Positions 7,981 through 17,067 of a stretch of 28,337 bases of DNA are shown here, piece by piece. Origin of the DNA: Flavobacteriaceae bacterium UBA6231. Its GTDB lineage: Bacteria; Bacteroidota; Bacteroidia; Flavobacteriales; Flavobacteriaceae. Under the pieces are notes generated by a model. That model was not told where the DNA came from, did not search any database, and worked only from the letters and a program-made list of their open reading frames with translations. Position 1 is the first letter of the stretch. The number at the start of each line of letters is the position of its first letter. A program made the translations under genes and the position numbers. The stretch lies in the NCBI GenBank assembly GCA_002441545.1, contig DJWL01000171.1, positions 323 through 28,659 on the forward strand. The letters are read 5' to 3'.

Positions 7981-10896
7981 ATGGGGGATAAATATAGATT
8001 AGAACACATTAAAGACACCGAAAGTTTTATTACACTTATAGCCAAACTAGTTGAAAAAATTGGCTTTAAAGAGGTTAAAATTATAGACCAATACACTATT
8101 ATAGCTATAGAAGAAAGTATTGTAAATAATAGACCATTCAAACTGTACTGCTTTTTGAGTGAACTTAATGGCAAAATACCTTTTGTTTTAGATACTATTA
8201 AAGAAAAACACACAAAAGATGATAATGTTATAATTATTTCAAGTCATAGAAAAAAAATATCTGAATACTTTCAAGATTGGCTTAAAAAAAGCCTTAGCAC
8301 CGATAAGTTGGATTTCTGGAATTCCAATACTGTGGCAGAAACTTTAGATAAATACCTACCTGAATATTGGGGTCATAATGATGTGTTTTTGAAAACATTT
8401 GAAGATGCATTTATAACTTCTACACAAGGTAATTCCGAGTTAAATCAAATATTAAAATTAGATGGTAAATTTGAAAACTTTTTAAACTTTTTTATTGAAC
8501 CTAAAATTTTTTATTTTAAGGAAAGTAATGAAACTAAAAGACAAGTTAGAGTTCGTTTTAATATAGAAAACTACCTCAAAAATGGCAATTACATCATCAC
8601 TGGTGATGCAGGAACTGGAAAAACTACACTATTAAAGGAAATTGGAAAATTAGCAATCAAAAAGAATGAAGATTCAGCCAACAAAATTCTACCTATTAGA
8701 TTAAAAACTAATCTTATTGTTAATTCTAATTACAGCTTAGAAGATGCAATTGCTAATGAAATCAATGACTTTGTAGGAACTGAAAACTATAACAAAGTAT
8801 TTAATGATTATCATGTATTACTGCTAATCGACTCTATAGATGAATTTGAGAATGAAAAGCAAAATAATATTTTAAAAGAATTAACAAACATAATAGAAAG
8901 AGAGAACACTAACTTTATTCTGGCAACTAGGAATCACGAATCTTTAGCAAAAGAATGTAAAATCCCTGAACATTTGCTCACCTATATCTCCAATTTTGAT
9001 TTAAGACAAGTAAAACAGTATTTAACTATCTTCTTTAAACAAGATTTAAAAAAATCTGACGAGTTATGGGATAGTCTTTTAGATAATAAAATACTAGATA
9101 AGATTCCTGCTACACCCCTAACTATTTCTTTACTATCTATACTTTATGAGGAAAATGGTTATGAAATCCCTGCAACTATTACTGATGTTTACGATAACTT
9201 TAATACCTTTTTGCTAGGAAGACTTAATGTAAACTCAAATCTTGATTTTCTTAAAATAAATTTAAAGGAAAAAATTCTTTCTATGTATGCTTTAGAAATC
9301 ATTAGGACTCCTAACAGAAGCAGAAGAAAAAAAGACGATTTCATAAATTATCTAATTGACTACTTTAAGGCACAATCAATTACCATAGAAGATGGCGTAA
9401 TCCCTCAATTAATAAAGGGCATGACCGATGGAACTGGTGTTTTATTTATTGACGAACAAGGATTTGTAACTTATCAACACGACCATTTTTTAGAGTACTA
9501 TGCCTCTAGAGAAATATTCAACAGTGAGGATAGAACCTTGTTAGAAGATGAAGTTGTTCAGAAATTCACCGATTATAATTGGCAAAATACTGCTATTTTT
9601 TATACAGGTAGAACAAAGAATATGTCTAAATTCTTAGACAAACTTGTTAAAAGAGTTGATGACTACAAAGCTCTTCATGAACAGTTATTATCAATTTCTG
9701 GGCTAGGATACATATTACAATCCTTATGGATGACTGATTCCAAAGACCGCAAAGATGCTGTAATTAAAGCACTTGATTTAATAATAAAAGTTGATTCAGG
9801 AGTAAAACAATTAGCTGAGCAAGGATTTCCTTTTTTTAATGGAATAAGGGATACTGACATTGCTTTATCAAATCTAAGCTGGTTCTTTTTACATTATAAT
9901 TCTATTACTTTAAGAGACCCTTTGGCAATAGCTTTTGACGAATTACATTTTAAGGCTCAAGCTTTAAAAGACACATTATTTGAAAGTGATTTAATGACTG
10001 AATATTACAAATTGTTTTGTATTGCAGCAACGTTAAATACTGGTAGAGTTGCAAATAAGGAAAAACTTGAAATACTTTTTGAAGAAGATAAAATTTTGTC
10101 AATACCCCTATATGTATTTCTCTTTAATGAAGCTATCGAACTTTTGGAGTATAGTAATCAATCGCAACTAAGAAAAGATTACAAACTAGAATCTAAGAAA
10201 AGAAAGCATATAAATGGCATTCGTTTTCTACTCGACAACAAAACCTCTGAACTACGACATACTACATTTGAAAGGCTACAACCAATTAAAAATGTTGAGT
10301 TATTTACAGAAGGAAAATCTGATGCTTCTATCATAAGTCACGCATTTCGTGTCTGTACAATGAACGAAGAACCTTATTGGAATACGACAGCAGTAGAGGA
10401 TATTATATCTTCAAAAGCTGGTGGAGCTCAACAACTAGCAGAGCACCTTGTTATGCTTTCCAAAAAAATTCAAACCGAGTCAGACAAAAAGAAAGTTGTA
10501 ATAGGAATTTTTGACAATGATGCTAAAGGATACCAAGAATTTAATGGAGGTCTCAATAATGACTTTGTACTAATTAATGGTATAATTAAAAAACATAAAA
10601 CTCAAAATATTTATGCATTATTATTACCTATTCCAGAAAACCTATTAGCTTTTCATCAAGAGAAACAAGCATTTAAGTTTTTTGAAATTGAACATTACTT
10701 TTCTAAAGAATTTCTTGATGAGCAAAAAATGATTTCAGAAATTGGAATAGAAGGAGTATATGAAGTAACTGGTGATAAAACAAAATTTAACAAACACATC
10801 CTAAATATAGTTAAGCCAGATTTATATAAAAATTTCATTACTCTTTTTGAAGAAATTGATAAAATTTGTGGTCAAGAAATAAACTATATAGGCTAA
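7981..10896 (+). CDS. NACHT (STAND) NTPase with C-terminal TOPRIM-like domain
   Basis: A 971-residue protein. Residues 1-130 resemble a degenerate Mrr-type endonuclease fold (helix, strands, then NVIIISSH and a C-terminal WNSNTVAETLDKYLPEYW) without visible catalytic residues. The NACHT ATPase follows, with Walker A GDAGTGKT at 208-215 and Walker B LLLIDSIDEF at 280-289 (D284, with D287-E288 typical of NACHT). A helical region (about 400-760) follows without clear repeats. At 771-900 lies a TOPRIM-like domain with E777 in TEGKSD and the metal-binding FDNDAKG (D845, D847). STAND NTPases sense phage components, oligomerise and trigger an effector. Here the effector could be the TOPRIM nuclease. 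The stop overlaps the hsdR start (TAATG), so expression is coupled to restriction. The fused architecture is unusual to me. Confidence 0.78.
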   Translation: MGDKYRLEHIKDTESFITLIAKLVEKIGFKEVKIIDQYTIIAIEESIVNNRPFKLYCFLSELNGKIPFVLDTIKEKHTKDDNVIIISSHRKKISEYFQDWLKKSLSTDKLDFWNSNTVAETLDKYLPEYWGHNDVFLKTFEDAFITSTQGNSELNQILKLDGKFENFLNFFIEPKIFYFKESNETKRQVRVRFNIENYLKNGNYIITGDAGTGKTTLLKEIGKLAIKKNEDSANKILPIRLKTNLIVNSNYSLEDAIANEINDFVGTENYNKVFNDYHVLLLIDSIDEFENEKQNNILKELTNIIERENTNFILATRNHESLAKECKIPEHLLTYISNFDLRQVKQYLTIFFKQDLKKSDELWDSLLDNKILDKIPATPLTISLLSILYEENGYEIPATITDVYDNFNTFLLGRLNVNSNLDFLKINLKEKILSMYALEIIRTPNRSRRKKDDFINYLIDYFKAQSITIEDGVIPQLIKGMTDGTGVLFIDEQGFVTYQHDHFLEYYASREIFNSEDRTLLEDEVVQKFTDYNWQNTAIFYTGRTKNMSKFLDKLVKRVDDYKALHEQLLSISGLGYILQSLWMTDSKDRKDAVIKALDLIIKVDSGVKQLAEQGFPFFNGIRDTDIALSNLSWFFLHYNSITLRDPLAIAFDELHFKAQALKDTLFESDLMTEYYKLFCIAATLNTGRVANKEKLEILFEEDKILSIPLYVFLFNEAIELLEYSNQSQLRKDYKLESKKRKHINGIRFLLDNKTSELRHTTFERLQPIKNVELFTEGKSDASIISHAFRVCTMNEEPYWNTTAVEDIISSKAGGAQQLAEHLVMLSKKIQTESDKKKVVIGIFDNDAKGYQEFNGGLNNDFVLINGIIKKHKTQNIYALLLPIPENLLAFHQEKQAFKFFEIEHYFSKEFLDEQKMISEIGIEGVYEVTGDKTKFNKHILNIVKPDLYKNFITLFEEIDKICGQEINYIG

Positions 10897-13800
10897 TGAC
10901 AAAAGGCATCCACACAGAGTTAACATTTGAAGAAGCTATTGAAGCATCACTTTTAGAAGTTGGTGGTTATGTAAAAGGACTGTCAAAAGATTTTGATGCT
11001 CAATTGGGTTTATTTCCAACATATATAACCAACTTCCTTAAAGACTCTCAACCTAAAGCTTGGGATAAATTAAGTAACATCCATAAAGAGGATGTAGAAA
11101 CCAAAGTTGTTCAACGTTTAATTAGAGAATTGGATTTAAGAGGCACGCTTGATGTTGTTAGAAATGGATTCACTGATTATGGCGTTAAGTTCAAAATGGG
11201 CTATTTTAAACCTGAAACCACATTAAATGAAGATGACAAAGTATTATACCAAAAGAACCATTTAAGTGTTACCAGACAGCTTTATTATGAGCGTAATGGC
11301 AATAACTCTCTAGATATGGTATTGAGCTTAAATGGACTGCCAATTGCCACAATAGAGCTTAAAAATCAGTTTTCTGGTCAAGATGTTAACAATGCCAAAA
11401 AGCAGTATGTTTTTGACAGAGAACCAACCGAACCAATTTTTGCATTTAAAAAGAGGGCTTTAGTGCATTTTGCAGTAGATACTGATGAATGCTATATGAC
11501 AACAAAGCTAAATGCTAAAGCTACAAGGTATTTGCCTTTTAATTTAGGATTTAATAATGGAGCAGGAAATCCACCAAACAAAGAAGGCTACAGAACAGAT
11601 TACCTCTGGAACTATGTTTGGGCTAAAGATAGCTTCATGGATATTATTGGTAAGTACTTGCATTTACATTCAGAAGAATTTGAATTGAATGGGGTTAAAA
11701 AGAAAAAGGAAACCATGATTTTCCCTCGTTACCATCAATTAGATGTCGTTAGGGAATTGACCAAAAATGCTAAAGCTAATGGAGCAGGTAAAAACTATCT
11801 GATTCAACATTCAGCAGGTTCTGGAAAATCCAATTCAATAGCTTGGTTATCTTACCGCTTGTCTAGTTTACATAACACAAACAACGAGCGTATATTTGAT
11901 TCTGTAATAGTCATTACAGACCGTAAAGTATTAGATAGTCAGTTACAAAATACCATATATCAATTTGAGCATAAACAAGGAGTAGTTCAAAAAATTGACA
12001 AGAACTCGCAACAATTAGCAAATGCTTTGACAGCAGGTTCAAATATTGTCATAACAACGCTTCAAAAGTTTCCCTTTATACTCGATAAAATTGGAGAATT
12101 GCCAACCAGAAAATATGCGGTCATTATTGATGAAGCCCATTCCTCTCAAGGTGGTGAAGCTACCAAAAAAATGAAAGAGATTTTATCAGCCAAAACATTG
12201 GAAGAAGCTCAAGACCTTGAGCTAGATTCTGGTTTAGATGAAGATGCAGAAGATGCAATTAGAAAATCAATGGAAGCAAGAGGTAAACAAGATAATTTAA
12301 GCTTCTTTGCTTTTACTGCTACACCCAAAGCCAAAACCGTTGAAGTTTTTGGCACTCCTGATGTTGATAGTAAGCCAAGACCGTTTCACCTATACAGCAT
12401 GAAACAAGCTATTGAGGAAGGTTTTATTTTAGATGTGCTACAAAACTATACCACTTACAAAACCTATTTTAGACTCTCAAAAGAAATTGAAGATGACCCA
12501 AAAGTCAACAAAAAGCAAGCTTCAAGAGCTATTGGTAGATTCCTTTCTTTGCACCCTCATAATTTAGCTCAAAAAACCGAAGTTATCGTTGAGCATTTTA
12601 GGCAAGTAGTTTCAAAAAAGATTGGAGGTAAAGCAAAAGCAATGGTTGTAACCAGTTCAAGGCTTCATGCAGTGCGATACAAAGAAGAGTTTGATAAATA
12701 CATAAAAGATAAAGGCTATACGGACATAAAAACATTGGTTGCGTTCTCTGGTAAGGTAATTTATGACACTTATCCAGAAGGTGTAACTGAAATCGAGCTT
12801 AATGGATTTAAAGAAAAGGAACTGCCTAAAAAATTTGGTACAAATGAATATCAATTGCTTTTAGTAGCTGATAAATACCAAACAGGATTTGACCAACCAT
12901 TACTGCATACAATGTATGTTGACAAAAAATTATCAGGCGTTAAATGCGTACAAACACTTTCAAGGCTTAACAGAATGAGTGCAGGAAAAGAAGATACGTT
13001 TATATTAGATTTCTCTAATGAAGTGGAGGAAATTATAAGCTCATTCCAACCCTACTATGAATTAACAACCATTGAGACTAATACTGACCCAAATCATTTA
13101 TATGATTTAAAAAATGAAATTGAGAAAGCTCAAGTAATTTGGCATTCGGAGGTTGATAATTTCTGCAATGTTTATTTTAAATCTATGAATGCTTTAAATG
13201 TAAAGCAACAAGCCAAACTAAATGCATTTATAGACCCTGCCGTGGAGCGTTTTAAGCAGTTACCAGAAGAGAACTCCAAAGAAGATGTGATAGGAACGGA
13301 AGTAACACAGGACAACTTTAAACATGCTTTACAATCGTTTACCAGAACCTATTCATTTTTGACTCAAATCATGCCGTTTACTGATGTGGATTTGGAAAAG
13401 CTTTTCACTTACAGTAGATTCCTTTTAAAGAAATTGCCACGTAAAAACCAACGTGACAGGTTTAAGCTAGGCGATGAAGTCTCATTGGAATATTACAGAC
13501 TTCAAAAAATTGCTGAACAAAATTTGGTGCTTGAGAGTCAAGGCGAATATGGATTAGAAGGTCTAACAGAATCTGGTATTAGAGCAACTAAAGAGGAAAA
13601 AGAAGCTTTATCTGAAATCATTAATGTTCTTAATACAAAATTTGGCACAGAGTTTACAGAGGCTGATAAGCTATTTTTTGACCAAATTGAAGAAGAACTA
13701 GTAGCAGATAGCAAATTATCTGAACAAGCCCAAAATAATACGTTAGACAACTTTAAATTTGGCTTTGAAGATGCTTTTATGGATAAGCTCATTGGTCGTA

Positions 13801-13907
13801 TGGAACAAAATCAAGACATCTTTTCTAAAATGATGGACGATAAGGATTTTGGAATGATTGTAAGGAACTATATGTTGAAGAAGGTTTATAAGAGATTGAA
13901 TGGGTAG
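10896..13907 (+). CDS. hsdR: Type I restriction endonuclease, R subunit
   Basis: I choose the ATG at 10896, which overlaps the stop of the NACHT gene by one base (TAATG). An in-frame TTG 30 bases upstream is less likely. The protein is then 1003 residues. The N-terminal nuclease has D140 and E154-L-K156. The motor domain has Walker A SAGSGKS at 306-312, DEAH at 412-415 and TATPK after it. It is the ATP-driven translocase that cleaves unmodified DNA away from the recognition site, in complex with HsdM and HsdS. All motifs are intact and the length is normal. It is separated from hsdM and hsdS by three genes, which is atypical. Confidence 0.96.
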   Translation: MTKGIHTELTFEEAIEASLLEVGGYVKGLSKDFDAQLGLFPTYITNFLKDSQPKAWDKLSNIHKEDVETKVVQRLIRELDLRGTLDVVRNGFTDYGVKFKMGYFKPETTLNEDDKVLYQKNHLSVTRQLYYERNGNNSLDMVLSLNGLPIATIELKNQFSGQDVNNAKKQYVFDREPTEPIFAFKKRALVHFAVDTDECYMTTKLNAKATRYLPFNLGFNNGAGNPPNKEGYRTDYLWNYVWAKDSFMDIIGKYLHLHSEEFELNGVKKKKETMIFPRYHQLDVVRELTKNAKANGAGKNYLIQHSAGSGKSNSIAWLSYRLSSLHNTNNERIFDSVIVITDRKVLDSQLQNTIYQFEHKQGVVQKIDKNSQQLANALTAGSNIVITTLQKFPFILDKIGELPTRKYAVIIDEAHSSQGGEATKKMKEILSAKTLEEAQDLELDSGLDEDAEDAIRKSMEARGKQDNLSFFAFTATPKAKTVEVFGTPDVDSKPRPFHLYSMKQAIEEGFILDVLQNYTTYKTYFRLSKEIEDDPKVNKKQASRAIGRFLSLHPHNLAQKTEVIVEHFRQVVSKKIGGKAKAMVVTSSRLHAVRYKEEFDKYIKDKGYTDIKTLVAFSGKVIYDTYPEGVTEIELNGFKEKELPKKFGTNEYQLLLVADKYQTGFDQPLLHTMYVDKKLSGVKCVQTLSRLNRMSAGKEDTFILDFSNEVEEIISSFQPYYELTTIETNTDPNHLYDLKNEIEKAQVIWHSEVDNFCNVYFKSMNALNVKQQAKLNAFIDPAVERFKQLPEENSKEDVIGTEVTQDNFKHALQSFTRTYSFLTQIMPFTDVDLEKLFTYSRFLLKKLPRKNQRDRFKLGDEVSLEYYRLQKIAEQNLVLESQGEYGLEGLTESGIRATKEEKEALSEIINVLNTKFGTEFTEADKLFFDQIEEELVADSKLSEQAQNNTLDNFKFGFEDAFMDKLIGRMEQNQDIFSKMMDDKDFGMIVRNYMLKKVYKRLNG

Positions 13908-13949
13908 GAGTATTTAATTTTATCGTTACATTTAGATTTTATTATTTTT

Positions 13950-14528
13950 ATGGAAAAGCCCGTTAAAGAAATTAAAGAAGATTACTCAAAATATGAACAA
14001 TTATTGGGTGAAATTAAGAGTTCCTCAACTCAAGTTGTAGTGCTAGATGAGGTGAAAAAAAATCATGAAAACACAAGGTGTAAGAAAGTATATGTCGCTC
14101 ATGAAACTTTAAATGAAAAGTTAGAGCTAATAGTTGAGTCAAAGATTGTAAATAAGAAAGATTTTAAGTTTAAATTAAGAGCTCCAGATTATACAAGCAT
14201 TCCTTTTTTTAGGTTTGATTCTGATGGTGTTGCTCATTATAATAGAGTTCCAAATTTAGAATTACCAAAACAAAAAGTAAATACACCCCATTTTCACAAA
14301 TATGACTCAGAGGGAAGAAATATTGCCTACAAAACAATCTCATTGGAAAATGATTCAGAGTGTAATGCTCTGTTAAGTGATATTAACCTGTGTATGTCTC
14401 ATTATTGTGACGAGTCCAATACCTATTATGAAACTGATGGCTATATTGAAATTATTCAGACTCCACCTTCTGAATTAGATTTTGAAAGTAATAAAGACAA
14501 TCCAACCGAGGGAGTAGAATATGAATAG
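13950..14528 (+). CDS. DUF6978-like protein, first of a defence-associated pair
   Basis: A 192-residue soluble protein. Residues 84-99 (IPFFRFDSDGVAHYNR) and 112-129 (TPHFHKYDSEGRNIAYKT) recall the DUF6978 pattern, in which a hydrophobic strand with a small-residue turn and His-Asn is followed by an H-x-H strand. The family's activity is not known to me. The assignment is by pattern memory and should be treated as tentative. It begins 43 bases after hsdR, so it may be the operon's continuation. It overlaps the next gene by eight bases, which suggests obligate co-expression of the two. Confidence 0.55.
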   Translation: MEKPVKEIKEDYSKYEQLLGEIKSSSTQVVVLDEVKKNHENTRCKKVYVAHETLNEKLELIVESKIVNKKDFKFKLRAPDYTSIPFFRFDSDGVAHYNRVPNLELPKQKVNTPHFHKYDSEGRNIAYKTISLENDSECNALLSDINLCMSHYCDESNTYYETDGYIEIIQTPPSELDFESNKDNPTEGVEYE

Positions 14529-15348
14529 ATTAGAGAAAATAGCAATTAATGTTCGTGGGAGTTTTGACCAATTATGGTCATTTAAATTAAGAGGGCTTGA
14601 TACTATTGAAATTAGTACGCCATACTCTACCACTAGCAGTAAATTTGTTTCGATTTATGTTACCGAAAGAAATGGAAAATTTATTATCTCTGATGGTGGG
14701 CTTCTTAATTCGGAGGCTTATGAATCAGTTATTGACTATGACAACCAATGTCTATTAAAAATGTTATACCATTTTGAAGCTTTTTATGAAGTTAAAAGGA
14801 CTCAAGATAAACAAGGTGTTAAGCATTACTATAAGACTACCGTTGAAGAGAACCTTATTCCGAATAAAGTTTATGAAATGGCTCAGTTTGTTTCAATGTG
14901 TGCATCTGCTGCTACGGTGCAATTTGAAGACCCTAAAGAAATAGAAGAAAGAAATAACTTTAGAAATAAAGCTTCAACTTACATTAGTGCAAATTTCCAA
15001 GAATATAAACCCAGATTTAGCGCAGCATTGGATAAGCATGATTTTCGTTCAGTTAGGTTTAGTGCTTTAATTGAAAGAAAAAATAGATTGAGTTTGATTA
15101 GTTATATTACTGGTTCTAATCCTGCTAACTTTAGAAACAGTATAGCAAGAGCTAGCATGAATTTTGAAATTGCATCGTCTTCAATCTATAGTTCTCATAT
15201 AGACCATAAAATAGCTTTGGTGAATAACCAAGCTGATGGATTTGTTTTAAAACAAATTTCTAAACAACTCAATATATTACAAGAACATACTGATAAAGAA
15301 GCTGTGAAATGGTCTGAACGAGAACGTCTTCATGCTATTCTGAGTTAA
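14521..15348 (+). CDS. DUF1828-like protein, second of the pair
   Basis: A 275-residue protein. Residues 30-60 fit the DUF1828 pattern: a strand with STPY, a second strand VSIYV, then GKFIISDGG, corresponding to the family's TPF ... GD-I-VY ... LTDDG. The C-terminal two-thirds are helical and not recognised. DUF1828 proteins are found in toxin-antitoxin-like and phage-defence settings, with no biochemical activity firmly established. The start ATG lies within the last codons of the preceding gene, so translation is coupled. It is the last gene of the plus-strand locus and faces the convergent mobility module. Confidence 0.6.
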   Translation: MNRLEKIAINVRGSFDQLWSFKLRGLDTIEISTPYSTTSSKFVSIYVTERNGKFIISDGGLLNSEAYESVIDYDNQCLLKMLYHFEAFYEVKRTQDKQGVKHYYKTTVEENLIPNKVYEMAQFVSMCASAATVQFEDPKEIEERNNFRNKASTYISANFQEYKPRFSAALDKHDFRSVRFSALIERKNRLSLISYITGSNPANFRNSIARASMNFEIASSSIYSSHIDHKIALVNNQADGFVLKQISKQLNILQEHTDKEAVKWSERERLHAILS

Positions 15349-15392
15349 TAAGTTAAGAAGCAGTCTCACTGAATTTATGACTTATATTAAAA

Positions 15393-15437
15393 CTGCTAAA
15401 TACTGTAAATCATTATCTAGCAGCTTTTTCTTTGTGT
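15393..15437 (+). terminator. Possible terminator of the defence operon
   Basis: The inverted repeat CTGCTA (15393-15398) and TAGCAG (15418-15423), with a 19-base loop, is followed by a T-rich stretch, in the gap between convergent genes. The stem is only six pairs and the loop is long, so the assignment is weak. Confidence 0.35.
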
Positions 15438-15451
15438 TTTAAGAACCTTCA

Positions 15452-16693
15452 TTAAGTAAACGAAACATTATGCTGTTGTATTTGAGTTGAGAGCTGTTTA
15501 ATAGCTAATATTAAAAGTACCAACAATGCTTTATTGATTCTACTTATTTCTTCTCTAAAAAGCCTGTAATATCTCTCAATAGTTTTAATGTTTTTTGGAG
15601 TGGCTTTAGCTAACTTGGTTTGAGTAACTTTGCCTTGTTTTGAGACATCCCAATTAAGCAAGCAAGCCTTTATGTCTGATTTTGTTTTTTCGCTTCGCAA
15701 TTTTCCAGTTAGCTTGTTAGTTATGGCTCTTTTTTCATTAGCTGTTAAGGTGCTTTTTGGATTAAAAATCACTCTTCTTGGGGCATTAAGGATTGGGTCA
15801 AAGTGTTCTCCTTCTTTAGATGTTTTAACAATGCTTTGAACTTCTTCATCTGAAATAGGAGGATTGCATCTTGAATGATTTATATTGATAGTGAGCTTAA
15901 GCAATTCATCATGGGATAGATGAGGGTTGAGAGCTCTAAACTGATAAGCTATTGATGATAACTTTTCATTTCTTGACCCTTTGGGAATTGTTTTAGGAAT
16001 CCATGCCTTAGCAATTAATTCTTTTTCGTCAGGAAAAAATATATATTCTTCGTCTCCAAAGTCATAGTCGTCGATGTTGTCATAATTAATGATGCTTTTT
16101 ACCCCCTTTTCAGTTGCATCCTTTTTCCTCCCAGCTTTATATAATACTGAACTAGGGGTGTTTTTAGGTTCTTCTTTAGATTTCCATGTAGTTGATTCTA
16201 CATTGACGTATATTGATGGGTCATAACTTAATACCGTAAACTGTGTAGCTTTCTTTGCTCCTTTATCTGAAACTATAGATAATTCTTTACTTATATCTTC
16301 ATAAGTCTTATTGAAGTTCTTTTTAGTTAGGTTGTCAACCTTTACTAAAACTCCCCTACCTTGGTTTGATAGTGATAACCAACTGGCAAATATTAAAGGG
16401 TTCACTAAATCAATGTCAGTAGTTCCATCAATGTCAATATATATAAAACCAGTAGCTCCAGTAATATTTTTATCATTTTTCCAGCCATCAAATCTAAAGT
16501 TGAATGTGACACATGGGAGACATCTTTTTATGTCCTCATACTCTCTTTGATTGCCTGATTTCTCGTGTTCTCTAGCTTCTGATATTAGATGTTTGATTTC
16601 TGGTGTTGGGTTTTTTATTATGTCAAGCACATGATAAATGTCAATCTCATTTAAGACTTTAGGGGAAGTTAGGTTCTTATAGCAATTAATCAT
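15452..16693 (-). CDS. BT4734-type primase-like protein with PriCT domain
   Basis: A 413-residue protein. The N-terminal half looks like the BT4734/BF3469 (VirE N-terminal) domain, an archaeo-eukaryotic primase-related fold. It has the metal-binding IYIDIDG at 84-90 (D87, D89), SNQGRGVLVKV at 109-119 and YDPSIYVN at 157-164. Residues about 237-300 (GSRNEKLSSIAYQF ... HSRCNPPISDEEVQSIV) match the primase C-terminal PriCT domain. Such proteins occur in Bacteroidota integrative elements, probably in element replication after excision. The helicase that usually accompanies or is fused to it is absent. It overlaps the HTH gene by eight bases. Confidence 0.75.
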   Translation of the reverse strand: MINCYKNLTSPKVLNEIDIYHVLDIIKNPTPEIKHLISEAREHEKSGNQREYEDIKRCLPCVTFNFRFDGWKNDKNITGATGFIYIDIDGTTDIDLVNPLIFASWLSLSNQGRGVLVKVDNLTKKNFNKTYEDISKELSIVSDKGAKKATQFTVLSYDPSIYVNVESTTWKSKEEPKNTPSSVLYKAGRKKDATEKGVKSIINYDNIDDYDFGDEEYIFFPDEKELIAKAWIPKTIPKGSRNEKLSSIAYQFRALNPHLSHDELLKLTININHSRCNPPISDEEVQSIVKTSKEGEHFDPILNAPRRVIFNPKSTLTANEKRAITNKLTGKLRSEKTKSDIKACLLNWDVSKQGKVTQTKLAKATPKNIKTIERYYRLFREEISRINKALLVLLILAIKQLSTQIQQHNVSFT

Positions 16694-16991
16694 CTTGACC
16701 TCCTTTCTTTGATTTAAAGTTCAATTGCTTAATGGCTTTGTCAAGCTCATGTCTTTTGTAGTAGACCCTGTTACCTAATCCGTAGGATTTTAACCATCCC
16801 TTTTTTGTCCAATTGTGAATTGTGCTAATATCAACAGAAAATATTTCAGCCGTTTCTTTTCTAGTTAGATACTCTACTGGTTCTTTTAGTTGAAAGTGTT
16901 GCTTAATTTCGCCTAAGTATGACTTTAAGCTGTTTAAAATGTCTCTTTTGAGTTCCTCTGGGCTTACCTGAAATAATTGTATTCCTTCCAT
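16686..16991 (-). CDS. Excisionase-type helix-turn-helix protein
   Basis: A 101-residue protein with a MerR/excisionase-like winged HTH at residues 41-90. The recognition part TRKETAEIFSVDISTIHNW is followed by the wing GLGNRVYYKRHELDKAI. The N-terminal 40 residues are helical. Proteins of this type bind att regions to direct integrase towards excision or act as local regulators. In Bacteroidota elements they usually sit upstream of the primase gene, as here (eight-base overlap). A 76-base gap separates it from the upstream gene, which could hold its own promoter. Confidence 0.8.
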   Translation of the reverse strand: MEGIQLFQVSPEELKRDILNSLKSYLGEIKQHFQLKEPVEYLTRKETAEIFSVDISTIHNWTKKGWLKSYGLGNRVYYKRHELDKAIKQLNFKSKKGGQDD

Positions 16992-17067
16992 AATAATTAA
17001 GTTTTATTTTGTTATGGTGCGAAATAGCAAAAGGGAAATAGTAGGGATTCCCTAAAAGAAATAAAAC

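Noticed and set aside
10866..10895. TTG start extending HsdR by ten residues
   Set aside because: The ATG in the TAATG overlap gives the normal HsdR start (MTKGIHTELTFEEAI) and fits operon coupling.
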